In this document: positions 37,882-47,851 of the stretch, piece after piece
How the letters are laid out: every line of letters begins with the position of its first letter
Position numbering within the stretch: position 1 is the first letter of the stretch
Assembly (NCBI RefSeq): GCF_006228125.1
Contig: NZ_VDFY01000130.1
Span: 1-51,396 of the forward strand
Direction: 5' to 3'
Origin: Micromonospora orduensis
Lineage (GTDB): Bacteria > Actinomycetota > Actinomycetes > Mycobacteriales > Micromonosporaceae
Length of the DNA stretch: 51,396 nucleotides
Made by a program: the position numbers and the translations under genes
The notes under the pieces: generated by a model
Told to the model about the DNA's origin: nothing
The model's input: the letters and a program-made list of their open reading frames with translations, nothing else
The model's database searches: none

Positions 37882-38373
37882 GTGAGCACCGTCGGGCTCA
37901 TCATGGGCAGCGACTCGGACTGGCCGACCATGCGGGCGGCGGCGGAGGTGCTGGACGACTTCGGGGTGTCGTACGAGGTCCGGGTGATCTCGGCGCACCG
38001 GACGCCGGTGGCGATGATCGAGTACGGCCGCGACGCCGCCGACCGGGGCCTCAAGGTGATCATCGCTGGCGCGGGTGGCGCCGCCGCCCTGCCCGGCATG
38101 GTCGCCTCGGTGACCCCGCTGCCGGTGATCGGTGTGCCGGTGCCGCTGAAGCACCTCGACGGCATGGATTCGCTGCTGTCCATCGTGCAGATGCCGGCGG
38201 GGATTCCGGTGGCCACGGTGTCGATCGGCAACGCCCGCAACGCCGGCCTGCTCGCCGTACGGATCCTCGGTGCGTCCGACGAGGCGCTGCGCGCCCGCAT
38301 GGCCACCTACCAGCAGGACCTGGAGAAGCTGGTGGCGGAGAAGGAAGCAACCCTCCACTCCACCCTGCCCTGA
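37882..38373 (+). CDS. purE: N5-carboxyaminoimidazole ribonucleotide mutase
   Basis: Class I PurE, moving the carboxyl of N5-CAIR to give CAIR, the step after Pur[16 protein letters not shown] (catalytic His), [14 protein letters not shown] and [22 protein letters not shown] are present; 163 residues, the normal length. GTG 37882 is chosen because GGGAGG lies seven bases upstream; a frame opening at 37846 would add twelve non-conserved residues. Forms an operon with purK. Confidence 0.94.
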   Translation: MSTVGLIMGSDSDWPTMRAAAEVLDDFGVSYEVRVISAHRTPVAMIEYGRDAADRGLKVIIAGAGGAAALPGMVASVTPLPVIGVPVPLKHLDGMDSLLSIVQMPAGIPVATVSIGNARNAGLLAVRILGASDEALRARMATYQQDLEKLVAEKEATLHSTLP

Positions 38374-38390
38374 CCTCCGCAGGGCAGGGT
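38362..38390 (+). terminator. Terminator overlapping the purE stop
   Basis: ACCCTGCCCTG (38362-38372) and CAGGGCAGGGT (38380-38390), 11 bases perfect, seven-base loop. The TGA stop (38371-38373) is in the stem-loop. Confidence 0.75.
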
Positions 38391-38457
38391 CGCAGCGGCC
38401 CACGAGCCCGGCCCACTCACCGTCCCCACTCAGCCACGCCGCCGTGACCCTCCGGAT

Positions 38458-41400
38458 TCACCTCATGCCGCGTAGGGCCGTCTGGAGGCGTTCCTGGGCG
38501 CGGCGGCGGCGTTCGTTGCTGGCGCCGAGCACCAGCAGCAGGATGCCGACGGGGATCAGCGCCAGCCACGGGCCGAGACTGAACAGGGCGTGGATGGCGG
38601 CGATCGCGGTGACCGACGCGCCGACGATCACCGGCGCCTGCTGCCGGCTGGACGAGCCGAAGATCAGCACCCCGACGGCGCCGAGCAGCAGGAGCATCTG
38701 CCGCAACGTGCTCGACTCGGTGGCCAGCACGATCGCCAGGGTCGGCACGAAGGCGGCGACCAGCGCCGGCCCGTACGCCACCCAGCTGCTGAGTTCCGGT
38801 CGGTGGCGTAGCTCCAGGACGCCGACCAGCAGGGCCAGCGCGGCGAACGGCAGCGTGTAGGCCTCGGGCAGCGCCACGTCGGCGACCCTCATCAGGAACC
38901 ACCAGGCGGTGATCTCGCAGGCCACCACCGACCAGAACAGGATCCGGCGTTCCACCGGCCGCCGGCCGGGCCGGGTGGCGGCCACGCCGAGGACCGCCCC
39001 CCAGGCGGCTAGCAGGGCGGCGATGTGCCGCGGCGAGTCGAAGGCGAGGGCGAGGGCGATCAGTGCGGCCGCGTACCCGCTCCACTCCACGGTGGAGGCC
39101 TCGCGCTGCGCTTCCGGACGGCGCAGGCGGGGCAGGGTCGCGGCGAACACCTGAAGGGCCGCCCCGACCGCGAGCACCCCGAACGCGGACCAGACGGCGG
39201 CCAGCCCGGCCACCAGGCCGGCGGTGAGCACGAAGAGCTGCGCCATCAGTGAGGCGAACAGCCAGCCGAGGATGCGGGCCCGCTGGGTGGTGCCGTAGAA
39301 CGCCCCCACGGCGCCGACGGCGACCGCGCTGCCGAGGGTGAACAGGGTCATGTCCCTGGTGGCCAGGCTGCCGGCCAGACCGGCGCTGCCGGCGGTCAAC
39401 CCGATGACGAACACCAGCACCCGGGCGAGTCGCAGCGAGCGGGCCGGGTCGACCAGCGGGGGCGGCGGGGTCAGCGCGAGGCCGAGCATCGCGATGGTGA
39501 AGACGGCGAGCGCGGCGACGGTGCTCGCCGGCCAGCCCCGGCCCAGCGCGATGGGCGCGATCAGCAGGGTGACGGCGGCGCCGGGCAGCACCACCGGAAC
39601 GGCCCGGGACCGTCGGCCGCCACTGAAGCCGGTGGCGGCCAGCGCCGCGGTCGCGGTGAGCAGCAACGCGGTGAGCACGTGGGTCGGGTTGATCACGTCC
39701 GAGGGTGGGGTGAGCAGCTCCGGCGGCGGTCCCTGCCAGATTCGGGTCAACGTGCGGTGCGGCTCGACCAGGGCGGTGAACAGGGCGGGTGCGATCGAGA
39801 CGAGGGCCAGGACGGTCGGCAGAGCCGCCGCGGCCAGCGCACCGGCGGACGGGCTGACCCGCCACCGCCGGTTCTCCGGGTCGTCGGGCAACCGTCGCAG
39901 CGCGCCGTTGAGCAGCACCGACCACCGGCGGACCGGCTGGGCCGAGCCGGTCGGCGGCACGGTCGCGGCCCGGATCAGCTCGGCGAGCACGCCGAGCAGG
40001 GCGGCGGCGGCCGCGTAGACGCCCGCGGCGAGACCGGTGGGGATCGCCGCGAGCGCGCTGATGGTGGCCCCGCCGACCACCGCCACGCTCACCCACGGCA
40101 GGTACTGCGGAACGTGGCGCCGGACCGCTGCCACTGCGGCCAGGCCGAGGCTGGTGGCGGCCAGCGCGGCGGTGAGCACCACCTGCGCCGAGTGGTCGAA
40201 CTCGGCGGACAGCGCCGCCACCGCCCCCGGCAGGGCCAGCAGCGCGGCGCCGATCGCCGCTCCGCCGATCTGCACCAGGTGCGGTGGCATCCCCTCGGTC
40301 TCGATGTCGGTCACCTGCGGCCCGGCCAGGACGCGGGCCAGCGTGGCCACCACCACGCCGATCAGCGCGATGCTGCCCAGCGCCAGCGCGGTGGTCCACG
40401 GCCGGACCAGACCGGCCCCGGCGGCGTGCAGCGCCACCACCCCGGCGACGGTGGCCCGGGACAGCGCGGCCCGGGCCTCCTCGGTGGCCACCGAGGCCAT
40501 CCCGAAGACGGTGGCGACCATGCCGCCGACCAGGACCGGTGACCACCAGGGCAGGTCGAACGCGGCCGGTGCGCCGATCGTGGCGAGCACCACGGCCGCG
40601 CCGGACACGTCCCACCGCCATGGCGGCGGGAGCAGGATGCCGGCGGCGACGGCCAGCAGCGCCAGCGCGACCGGGGCCTGCCAGGTGGACCCGCCGGTCG
40701 GTGCGGCCGGCCAGCCGCTCAGGTCGCCGTCCCAGATCGGGCCGGGAGTCGCCAGCACACCCACCCCGCCGCGCAGCGCCGTCCAACCGGCGAGCACACC
40801 GATGAGTACGCCGCCGACGGCGATGCCGAGGATCGGCCCGCGCCGCCACTCCTCCGGCATGGCGCGGGCGCCCACGGCGACCACGAGCACGAGGCCGGCG
40901 GCCACCGCCAGCTGCCCGCCCGGTGTGAGGACCGCGGCGATGCGTACCAGCGTCGCGATCAGCGCGGTGGTTACCGCCGCCGCAGCCAGGTCCGAGCCGT
41001 CCAGGGTGAGGTCGGAGCGGCGGCCGGCGTCGATCGACGGAGCCAGGAAGAGCAGCACGGCGGCGACCAGCAGCAGCGCGCCGACCCATGCGTCGGCGAC
41101 TGTCGCGCCGGGCGCGCCGAAGGCCGCGGCGGTGACCACCAGCGCGCCGAGCCCGGTGCCGATCGACAGCGGCGCGGGGATGCGCCGCTGGGAGACCTGC
41201 ACGACGGCCGCGTACCCGAGGGTCACGCAGACGGCCAGGAAGCTCGCCGCCAGCACCGGGACGGTCGCCTCGCGGAGGCTGGCCGGGGTGGGGGTGAGGT
41301 CGACCGGCACGGTGGAGGCCACGAAGGCGGCCACCGCGCCGGGCAGCGCGAAGGCGGCGCCGCCGGCGGCCCAGGCGGTGATCGTGTCGGCGGCCTCGGA

Positions 41401-43344
41401 GGCGAGGCGGACCCGGGGCGCCAGCGCGACAAGCGCGCCGGCCGCGAAGAGGGTGAGCAGGACCGCGGCGGTGAGCGTCGGCCGGGCGAGGCTGGCGCCC
41501 GCGCCGAACAGGCCCACCACGGCGGCGCCGGCACCGTGGGCCAGAGCGGCCCGGCTGCTGCGCGCGGAGAGGCCGCTCACCCCGATGCCGACTGCGGTGA
41601 CGACCATCGGCCAGGGCGCGGACGCCCAACCGAGACCGAACGAGGCCGGTACGGCGAGTGCGCTAAGCGCCGCGCCGGCGACCGCGAACTCCCGGCGGAT
41701 CTCCGGTGGCAGCGCCAGTACGGCGGCGATGGTGAGCAGGAACGCGGCGGCGGCGAGCTGCCAGGCGGTGGGGCCGACCGCGGCGGCCAGTTCGGCCGGG
41801 TAGAGGTCCAGGTCGGCTGCCCAGGCGGGAAGTGACGCCCGGACCGGCGCCACCCCGGCGCGCAGCGCGCCTCCGGCGACCACCACCCCGCTGACGGTGA
41901 GCGCCACCGCCGAGGCGATCTGTGGGCCCCGCCGGGCGGCTTCGGGGACCGCGCGGACGGCCAGCCCGGTGACCGTGATGACCGCCGCGATCAGCAGCAG
42001 CGACCGGCCGGGCAGCGCCACCGAGACGACCCGGCCGAGCGCGCCGATCACGGCCAGGGTGAGGATGCCGGCGGCGACGTCCGGCAGCGGCGGGCGCCGC
42101 AGCACCAGCGCGCCGGCCAGCCCCACCGCGGCGGCCAGCAGCAGCGCCGCTCCGGCGCTTACCGCCGTCGGCACGGTCTGTGCGCGCAGCAGGGCGGTGA
42201 CCGCGTACGCGAGGGCGACCGCGACCGCCGCCGCGTGCAGCAGCCAGATCAGCTCACGCAGCCCGGGCACCGGGCGGGTCGGTCGGAGGTCGGCGGAGCC
42301 GGGGATGGCGTCGACCACCTCGACGGCCTCCTCCGGGTCGCCCTCCGGTCGGCTCTCGGGGTCGCGTTGGCGGGGCGCGGTCGGAGCGACCGGGTCCGGC
42401 AGGTCCTGCCGGACGGGCCGTTCGAACGCCACCCCGGAGCGGGTCAGCCACAGGTCGAAGAGGGCGACAAGGGTCAGCACCAGGGCCCAGCCGGCGGGCC
42501 CGGTGACCCGGTCGTACGCCAGCAGGGGCAGCACCGGCTGCGCGGCGAGCACTGTGGCGAAGCGGGGTACGCGCAGACCCGTCCACCGGGCGTACCCGTA
42601 CGCGACGCCTGCGGTGACCGCGAATATCACCCCGGCGAAGATCGCGCCGGTGACGCCGACCCGGTCCACCGCCCAGAGCGCGTTGCCGGCCAACGGCACC
42701 AGCAGCAGGCCGACCGCGGAGATCGTCTCGGCGGTCGAGGTGAGCCCACGCCGGGCCAGCGCCGGCGGGGCGAGCAGCATCAGCGCGGTGGCCAGGAGCA
42801 GGATGCCGAGCCGGGCCAGCGCGTCCATCGAGCTGGTCGCCACCGCGGCGAAGACCACGGCTGCCACGCCGAGCAGCAGCGCGCCCAGCCCGAGGGGGAT
42901 GTTCTGCACCTCCCGCGACGACGCTTCCGGCGGATGCTCCGGGTCGTCGGCGTCCAGCCAGGACGGCCGGGGTGGGGGTGGCGGCGGATCCTCCGGCGCG
43001 TGCGGTGTGCCCTGGCGCGGCACCCGTGGTGGGGCGCCGGTGGTGGCGGTCGGTGGGCGGCGGCCGGGACGGCGACGCAGCACCCGCCGGGGCCGGGTGG
43101 CCTGCTTGATCCGTTCCTCACCGGCGTGCGCGAGGATGTCCCGCTGGAAGAGCGCGGCCTGCATCTTGGCGGCGATCTGCCGTTGCTCGCGGGCGATGGC
43201 GGCGTCGCGCGCCTTCATCTCCGCGATCGAGCGCTCGATGTCCGCCAGGTGCTCGACCCACTGCGGCTGGTCGGCGCCGCAGTGCGGGCAGCGGACGGCC
43301 GGCTTGATCTCCCGACCGCACGAGGTGCACTGAAAGGTCGCCAC
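38458..43344 (-). CDS. Giant zinc-ribbon polytopic membrane protein (SCO7613-like)
   Basis: 1628 residues. The N-terminus is a zinc ribbon (C6, C9, C19, C22 in CTSCGRE...CPHCGAD), then a helical, probably coiled region (about 30-75), a basic stretch and a Pro-rich linker (about 80-135). From about 155 to the end there is an almost unbroken series of some 40 or more hydrophobic helices with no evident catalytic motif. It resembles the actinobacterial proteins described by an SCO7613 C-terminal domain; function unknown. GTG 43344 has GGAGGGG close upstream and puts the zinc ribbon at the very start. The longer frame to 43599 would cross the neighbouring terminator. Confidence 0.85.
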   Translation of the reverse strand: MATFQCTSCGREIKPAVRCPHCGADQPQWVEHLADIERSIAEMKARDAAIAREQRQIAAKMQAALFQRDILAHAGEERIKQATRPRRVLRRRPGRRPPTATTGAPPRVPRQGTPHAPEDPPPPPPRPSWLDADDPEHPPEASSREVQNIPLGLGALLLGVAAVVFAAVATSSMDALARLGILLLATALMLLAPPALARRGLTSTAETISAVGLLLVPLAGNALWAVDRVGVTGAIFAGVIFAVTAGVAYGYARWTGLRVPRFATVLAAQPVLPLLAYDRVTGPAGWALVLTLVALFDLWLTRSGVAFERPVRQDLPDPVAPTAPRQRDPESRPEGDPEEAVEVVDAIPGSADLRPTRPVPGLRELIWLLHAAAVAVALAYAVTALLRAQTVPTAVSAGAALLLAAAVGLAGALVLRRPPLPDVAAGILTLAVIGALGRVVSVALPGRSLLLIAAVITVTGLAVRAVPEAARRGPQIASAVALTVSGVVVAGGALRAGVAPVRASLPAWAADLDLYPAELAAAVGPTAWQLAAAAFLLTIAAVLALPPEIRREFAVAGAALSALAVPASFGLGWASAPWPMVVTAVGIGVSGLSARSSRAALAHGAGAAVVGLFGAGASLARPTLTAAVLLTLFAAGALVALAPRVRLASEAADTITAWAAGGAAFALPGAVAAFVASTVPVDLTPTPASLREATVPVLAASFLAVCVTLGYAAVVQVSQRRIPAPLSIGTGLGALVVTAAAFGAPGATVADAWVGALLLVAAVLLFLAPSIDAGRRSDLTLDGSDLAAAAVTTALIATLVRIAAVLTPGGQLAVAAGLVLVVAVGARAMPEEWRRGPILGIAVGGVLIGVLAGWTALRGGVGVLATPGPIWDGDLSGWPAAPTGGSTWQAPVALALLAVAAGILLPPPWRWDVSGAAVVLATIGAPAAFDLPWWSPVLVGGMVATVFGMASVATEEARAALSRATVAGVVALHAAGAGLVRPWTTALALGSIALIGVVVATLARVLAGPQVTDIETEGMPPHLVQIGGAAIGAALLALPGAVAALSAEFDHSAQVVLTAALAATSLGLAAVAAVRRHVPQYLPWVSVAVVGGATISALAAIPTGLAAGVYAAAAALLGVLAELIRAATVPPTGSAQPVRRWSVLLNGALRRLPDDPENRRWRVSPSAGALAAAALPTVLALVSIAPALFTALVEPHRTLTRIWQGPPPELLTPPSDVINPTHVLTALLLTATAALAATGFSGGRRSRAVPVVLPGAAVTLLIAPIALGRGWPASTVAALAVFTIAMLGLALTPPPPLVDPARSLRLARVLVFVIGLTAGSAGLAGSLATRDMTLFTLGSAVAVGAVGAFYGTTQRARILGWLFASLMAQLFVLTAGLVAGLAAVWSAFGVLAVGAALQVFAATLPRLRRPEAQREASTVEWSGYAAALIALALAFDSPRHIAALLAAWGAVLGVAATRPGRRPVERRILFWSVVACEITAWWFLMRVADVALPEAYTLPFAALALLVGVLELRHRPELSSWVAYGPALVAAFVPTLAIVLATESSTLRQMLLLLGAVGVLIFGSSSRQQAPVIVGASVTAIAAIHALFSLGPWLALIPVGILLLVLGASNERRRRAQERLQTALRGMR

Positions 43345-43445
43345 GACACCCCTCCGCTCGCACTGTGGACTCCCACTGTCGCAGCATGCCCAAAGCTGGC
43401 GCGGATTTCGACACTTGTCGGCGGGTCCGGGGCAAACAAACGACA

Positions 43446-43481
43446 ACGGCCGGCCGCGGAGAGTGCTCCGCGACCGGCCGT
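43446..43481 (-). terminator. Terminator of the UDP-glucose dehydrogenase gene
   Basis: Sixteen-base arms (43446-43461 and 43466-43481) with one mismatch, loop AGTG, 15 bases beyond the gene's stop codon. Confidence 0.8.
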
Positions 43482-43495
43482 GGCCGTCGGATCCG

Positions 43496-44923
43496 TCAGG
43501 GGCGGCCCATGCCCCGGTACTCCCAGCCGGCCTGCGTCCACAGTGTCGAGTCGAGGCAGTTGCGGCCGTCGACGACCTTGCGGCCGGCGACCAGCTCACC
43601 GAGGGCGACCGGGTCGGCGTTGCGGAAGTCGGCCCACTCGGTGAGAACGCAGACCAGGTCGGCGTCGGCGACCGCCTCGTTGATGCCGACCTCGTAGGTC
43701 AGCTCGGGCACGGCGCGCCGGGCGTTCTCGGTGCCCTGCGGGTCGTACACGTGCACGTCGGCGCCGGCCTTCTGCAGCAGCGCGGCGACGGCGAGCGCCG
43801 GGGCGTCGCGGACGTCGTCGGTGTTGGGCTTGAAGGTGGCGCCGAGCACGGCGATCCGGGTGCCGGAGAAGTCCGGACCGGCCGGCCCGGAGCGGCGGCC
43901 GAGCAGGTCCGCGGCGAGCTGGAGGACCCGGGTGCGGCGGCGCAGGTTGATCAGGTCGACCTCGTGCAGGAACCGCAGCGCCTCACCGGCGCCCAGCTCC
44001 TGGGCGCGGGCCTGGAAGGCGCGGATGTCCTTGGGCAGGCAGGCGCCACCGAAGCCGAGACCGGCCTGGAGGAACCGGTTGCCGATCCGCGGGTCGTACC
44101 CGATGGCCCGGGCCAGCTGGGTGACGTCGCCGCCGGAGGCCTCGCAGACCTCGGCCATCGCGTTGATGAAGGAGATCTTGGTGGCGAGGAAGGCGTTCGC
44201 GGCGACCTTGACCAGCTCGGCGGTCGCGAAGTCGGTGACCACCAGGGGCACCTCGCGGTCCTCGGTGGCGGCCAGGTCGAAGACGCCCTTGTGCGCGGCG
44301 TAGAGCATGCCGTTGGCCCACTCGCTCTTCACGCCGACCACGATCCGGTTGGGGCGCAGCACGTCGTCGACGGCGAAGCCCTCCTGGAGGAACTCGGGGC
44401 TCCACGCCACCTCGACGCCCAGGTCGCCGGGGGTGTGCTTGCCGACCAGCTGCTCCACCCACTCCGCGGTGCCCACCGGCACGGTCGACTTGCCGACGAT
44501 CAGCGCCTTGCGGGTCAGGTGCTGGGCGAGGCTGGTGACCGACGCCTCGACGTACGACAGGTCGGCGCCCATCCCGCCGGCCCGCTGCGGGGTGCCGACG
44601 CAGATGAAGTGCACGTCGCCGAACTCGGCGGTCTCGGCGATGTCGGTGCTGAACCGCAGCCGGCCCGCGGCGAGGTTGCGCTTGAGCAGCTCGTCCAGGC
44701 CGGGCTCGTGGATCGGCACCTGACCGGCGTTCAGCATCGCGATCTTGTCGGCGTCGACGTCGAACCCGAGCACCTCGTAGCCCAGCTCGGCGTAGCAGAT
44801 GGCGTACGTCGCACCGAGGTATCCGGTCCCCAGGAACGTCACCCGCGGCCGAGGTGCGCCCGAGGGCGGCGTCACCGCGGCGATGGCGGGGGTCGGCTGG
44901 ATGGTGGGGTAGGGGATCGTCAC
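43496..44923 (-). CDS. ugd: UDP-glucose/GDP-mannose 6-dehydrogenase
   Basis: NAD-dependent enzyme oxidising UDP-glucose to UDP-glucuronate for cell-surface sugars, 475 residues. Rossmann motif FLGTGYLGATYA (30-41), STVPVGTAEW, EFLQEG, and active-site C295 in GFGGACLPKD are intact; the C-terminal domain has GATFKPNTDDVRDAPAL. A 25-residue Pro/Ala-rich N-terminal extension precedes the Rossmann fold. GTG 44923 has GGAGAAG six bases upstream. GDP-mannose specificity cannot be excluded. No other polysaccharide genes are adjacent. Confidence 0.92.
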   Translation of the reverse strand: MTIPYPTIQPTPAIAAVTPPSGAPRPRVTFLGTGYLGATYAICYAELGYEVLGFDVDADKIAMLNAGQVPIHEPGLDELLKRNLAAGRLRFSTDIAETAEFGDVHFICVGTPQRAGGMGADLSYVEASVTSLAQHLTRKALIVGKSTVPVGTAEWVEQLVGKHTPGDLGVEVAWSPEFLQEGFAVDDVLRPNRIVVGVKSEWANGMLYAAHKGVFDLAATEDREVPLVVTDFATAELVKVAANAFLATKISFINAMAEVCEASGGDVTQLARAIGYDPRIGNRFLQAGLGFGGACLPKDIRAFQARAQELGAGEALRFLHEVDLINLRRRTRVLQLAADLLGRRSGPAGPDFSGTRIAVLGATFKPNTDDVRDAPALAVAALLQKAGADVHVYDPQGTENARRAVPELTYEVGINEAVADADLVCVLTEWADFRNADPVALGELVAGRKVVDGRNCLDSTLWTQAGWEYRGMGRP

Positions 44924-45173
44924 GCCTGTCTTCTCCGCTCGCACTGGCGGCGCGTCGTCGCGTCGCATTCTGCTGCGGCGCCTGGGCGGGCACCGGAGGG
45001 GTGGCTCACTGTCTGTCTTCCATCATCGCCCAGCCGCGTGGGTGCTCCGTCATGCCCATACCTACGCGCCGGTAACATCACCTGAACTGCAGTCGCTAGT
45101 CTTCAGTCTGCGCGTTCGGCGGTCAGGAGACGTCACAGACTGCGCATGATAGCGGTGAAGGGGAGGGGCCGAC
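44924..45173. other. Divergent intergenic region between ugd and acyl-CoA dehydrogenase
   Basis: 250 bases holding both promoters. The word CGCCGGTAACAT at 45067-45078 is identical to one before the thiolase gene; TAACAT there could alternatively be a -10 box. GAAGGGGAGGGG directly before 45174 is a good SD for the dehydrogenase. I see no hairpin of note. Confidence 0.4.
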
Positions 45174-46343
45174 ATGGCCGCAGGCGAGTCGTTCGACGTC
45201 TACCGGTTGCCCGAGGAGCACCAGGCGATCCGGGAGGCGGTCCGTGAGGTCTGCGCGGCGAAGGTGGCCCCGCACGCCGCCGAGGCCGACGAGACGGGCG
45301 AGTTCCCCAAGGCGTCGTACGACGCCTTGCGGGCCGCCGACTTCCACGCGCCGCACATCCCCGAGGAGTACGGCGGGGCGGGCGCGGACGCGCTGGCCAC
45401 CGCTATCGTGATCGAGGAGGTGGCCCGCGCCTGCGCGTCCTCCTCGTTGATCCCCGCGGTGAACAAGCTCGGCACGATGCCGCTGCTGCTGTCCGGTTCC
45501 GAGGAGCTCAAGCGCCGCTACCTGACGCCGGTCGCGGCCGGCGAGGCGATGTTCTCGTACTGCCTCTCCGAGCCGGAGGCGGGCAGCGACGCGGCCTCGA
45601 TGACCACCCGGGCCGTACGTGACGGGGATCACTGGGTGCTCAATGGCGTGAAGCGCTGGATCACCAACGCCGGCGTGTCCGAGTTCTACACCGTCTTCGC
45701 CGTCACCGACCCGGCCGCCCGGTCCCGGGGCATCTCGGCCTTCGTCGTCGAGAAGTCCGATCCCGGGGTGAGCTTCGGCGCCCCGGAGAAGAAGCTCGGC
45801 ATCAAGGGCTCGCCCACCCGCGAGGTCTACCTGGACAACGTACGGATCCCCGCCGACCGCATGATCGGCGCGGAGGGCACCGGCTTCGCCACCGCCATGA
45901 AGACCTTGGACCACACCCGGGTCACCATCGCCGCGCAGGCCGTCGGGATCGCGCAGGGCGCGCTCGACTACGCCAAGGGGTACGTGGCCGAGCGTCGGCA
46001 GTTCGGCAAGGCGGTCGCCGAGTTCCAGGGCGTCCAGTTCATGCTCGCCGACATGGGCATGAAGCTGGAGGCGGCCCGGCAGCTCACGTACGCGGCCGCC
46101 GGGAGGTCCGAGCGTGGTGACGCCGACCTGACCTACTTCGGCGCGGCGGCCAAGTGCTTCGCCTCCGACGCCGCCATGGAGATCACCACGGATGCGGTGC
46201 AGCTGCTCGGCGGCTACGGCTACACGCGGGACTACCCGGTGGAGCGGATGATGCGGGACGCCAAGATCACCCAGATCTACGAGGGCACCAACCAGGTGCA
46301 GCGCATCGTCATGGCACGTCAACTGCTGGCCGGCATCGCCTAG
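45174..46343 (+). CDS. Acyl-CoA dehydrogenase
   Basis: FAD-dependent flavoenzyme of 389 residues catalysing the first step of acyl-CoA beta-oxidation or branched-chain amino-acid breakdown. [14 protein letters not shown] (FAD/substrate loop), [43 protein letters not shown] and the catalytic Glu (about E370) in [10 protein letters not shown] are present. ATG with a strong purine-rich SD. Chain-length preference cannot be told. Single-gene unit ended by a hairpin. Confidence 0.93.
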   Translation: MAAGESFDVYRLPEEHQAIREAVREVCAAKVAPHAAEADETGEFPKASYDALRAADFHAPHIPEEYGGAGADALATAIVIEEVARACASSSLIPAVNKLGTMPLLLSGSEELKRRYLTPVAAGEAMFSYCLSEPEAGSDAASMTTRAVRDGDHWVLNGVKRWITNAGVSEFYTVFAVTDPAARSRGISAFVVEKSDPGVSFGAPEKKLGIKGSPTREVYLDNVRIPADRMIGAEGTGFATAMKTLDHTRVTIAAQAVGIAQGALDYAKGYVAERRQFGKAVAEFQGVQFMLADMGMKLEAARQLTYAAAGRSERGDADLTYFGAAAKCFASDAAMEITTDAVQLLGGYGYTRDYPVERMMRDAKITQIYEGTNQVQRIVMARQLLAGIA

Positions 46344-46362
46344 CCGCCACCCGCTCACGTCC

Positions 46363-46394
46363 CCGCCCCATCGCCGCAACCGGCGGTGGGGCGG
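46363..46394 (+). terminator. Terminator after acyl-CoA dehydrogenase
   Basis: CCGCCCCATCGCCG (46363-46376) pairs with CGGCGGTGGGGCGG (46381-46394) with one U-G wobble, loop CAAC. Confidence 0.75.
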
Positions 46395-46527
46395 TCGTCG
46401 TGCGCGTGAGGCCGCACACAGCGGGATGTCGTACCCCTCTGCGACGTTGTCGGCACGGGAGAATCACCGAGACCGATCCCACCACCGCTCGCTCCCACGA
46501 CCGACGACCCTCCGCAGAGAGATCGAG

Positions 46528-47820
46528 ATGATGAAGCAGCTGGTGGAGAAGTCCGGCCCCGGTTCCGCCCCCGAGCCTGAGGTGCTGCCGGGCGACCTGA
46601 TGAGCAAGCGTGACCGGCTCCAACTCGTCCTCGTCCTGGGCTCGTTGATCGCGATCGGCCCACTGACCATCGACATGTACCTGCCGGCGCTGCCCGCCAT
46701 CACGGCGGGTCTGGAGACCACCGAGACCGCCGTGCAGCTGACGCTGACCGGCACGCTGCTCGGCCTCTCGCTGGGCCAGTTGCTGATCGGGTCGCTCTCC
46801 GACGTGGTGGGCCGGCGCCCGCCGCTGCTGGCCGGCCTGGCCGCGCACGTCCTGGCCTCCGTGCTGTGTGTCTTCGCCCCCAACATCGCCACGCTCGGCG
46901 TTCTACGCGTCGTGCAGGGGCTCGGCGTCGCGGCCGCCGCGGTGGTCGCCACGGCAGTCATCCGTGACCTTTTCAGCGGCGATTCCTTCGCCCGGGTCTT
47001 CTCCCGGCTGATGCTGGTGATGAGTCTCGCGCCGATCCTCGCGCCGACCCTGGGCAGCGCCTTGCTTCGCTGGACCGAGTGGCGGGGCGTCTTCGCGGCG
47101 CTGGCGGTGCTGGGCGCCGTGCTGGTCGTCATCGCGGCCCTGCGACTGCCGGAGACCCTGCCGGTGGCGCGACGCCGGCACGGTGGGATGGCGGGCACGC
47201 TGCGCGACTACCGCACGCTGCTCAACGACCGGGCCTTCGTCGGCCTGGTGCTGGTCGCCGGGCTGGCCATGGCGGCCCTGTTCGGTTACATCTCCGGGTC
47301 GTCCTTCGTCCTGCAGACCCAGTACGGCCTCGACGAGCAGCAGTTCGGTGTGGCCTTCGGGGCCGGGGCCGTCGGCCTCATCGCGGGCACCCAGCTCAAT
47401 GTGCGGCTGCTGCACCGCTACACCTCGCAGCAGATCCTGGTCAGCACCCTGATCGCCGGAACGGCGGCCGGGCTGCTGCTCATCCTGCTCGCCGTCACCG
47501 GCGTCGGTGGGCTGGCCGCCCTGCTGGCGACACTGTGGCTCGTCCTGGCCACCATCGGGCTCGCCCTGCCCAACGGGCCGGCGCTGGCCATGAGCCGGCA
47601 CAGCCAGGCCGCCGGGACGGCCGCCGCGCTGCTCGGGGCCGTGCAGTGCGGCATCGGTGCGTTGTCGGCGCCCCTCGCCGGCCTGTTCGGCACGGGGGCC
47701 GTACCGATGGCGGTCGTCATCGCGGGCGGCATGGCCGCGGCGCTGGCGGTCATGGTCCTGGTGGTGCCCCGCGCGGCGCTGCGCACGGTCGACCCGGATC
47801 TGGCCGTCGCCCTGCACTAG
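46528..47820 (+). CDS. MFS transporter, Bcr/CflA drug-efflux subfamily
   Basis: Twelve-helix proton-driven exporter of 430 residues. Helix 1 TIDMYLPALPAI is the Bcr/CflA mark; motif A is GSLSDVVGRRPPLLAG, motif C-like region is MSLAPILAPTLGSALL. The family exports chloramphenicol, bicyclomycin and similar compounds; the true substrate here is unknown. Tandem ATGs at 46528 and 46531, with a GAGAGA site upstream. N-terminal 35 residues are polar and longer than usual. A bidirectional hairpin follows the stop directly. Confidence 0.9.
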   Translation: MMKQLVEKSGPGSAPEPEVLPGDLMSKRDRLQLVLVLGSLIAIGPLTIDMYLPALPAITAGLETTETAVQLTLTGTLLGLSLGQLLIGSLSDVVGRRPPLLAGLAAHVLASVLCVFAPNIATLGVLRVVQGLGVAAAAVVATAVIRDLFSGDSFARVFSRLMLVMSLAPILAPTLGSALLRWTEWRGVFAALAVLGAVLVVIAALRLPETLPVARRRHGGMAGTLRDYRTLLNDRAFVGLVLVAGLAMAALFGYISGSSFVLQTQYGLDEQQFGVAFGAGAVGLIAGTQLNVRLLHRYTSQQILVSTLIAGTAAGLLLILLAVTGVGGLAALLATLWLVLATIGLALPNGPALAMSRHSQAAGTAAALLGAVQCGIGALSAPLAGLFGTGAVPMAVVIAGGMAAALAVMVLVVPRAALRTVDPDLAVALH

Positions 47821-47846
47821 GGGCGGGCCGGTTCCCCGGCCCGCCC
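47821..47846. terminator. Bidirectional terminator between converging genes
   Basis: GGGCGGGCCGG / CCGGCCCGCCC, 11 bases perfect, loop TTCC, directly after the MFS stop and five bases from the converging stop codon. Confidence 0.8.
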
Positions 47847-47851
47847 GACGA

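Noticed and set aside
38417..41629. Very long antisense/offset frame over the giant membrane protein (over 1000 codons)
   Set aside because: Arg/Gly-rich, low-hydrophobicity translation typical of a shadow frame in GC-rich DNA; the overlapping frame has a zinc ribbon, membrane helices and an SD.
43415..45085. Plus-strand open frame antisense to the UDP-glucose dehydrogenase gene
   Set aside because: No recognisable domains; Gly/Val/Gln-rich shadow of the intact dehydrogenase frame.
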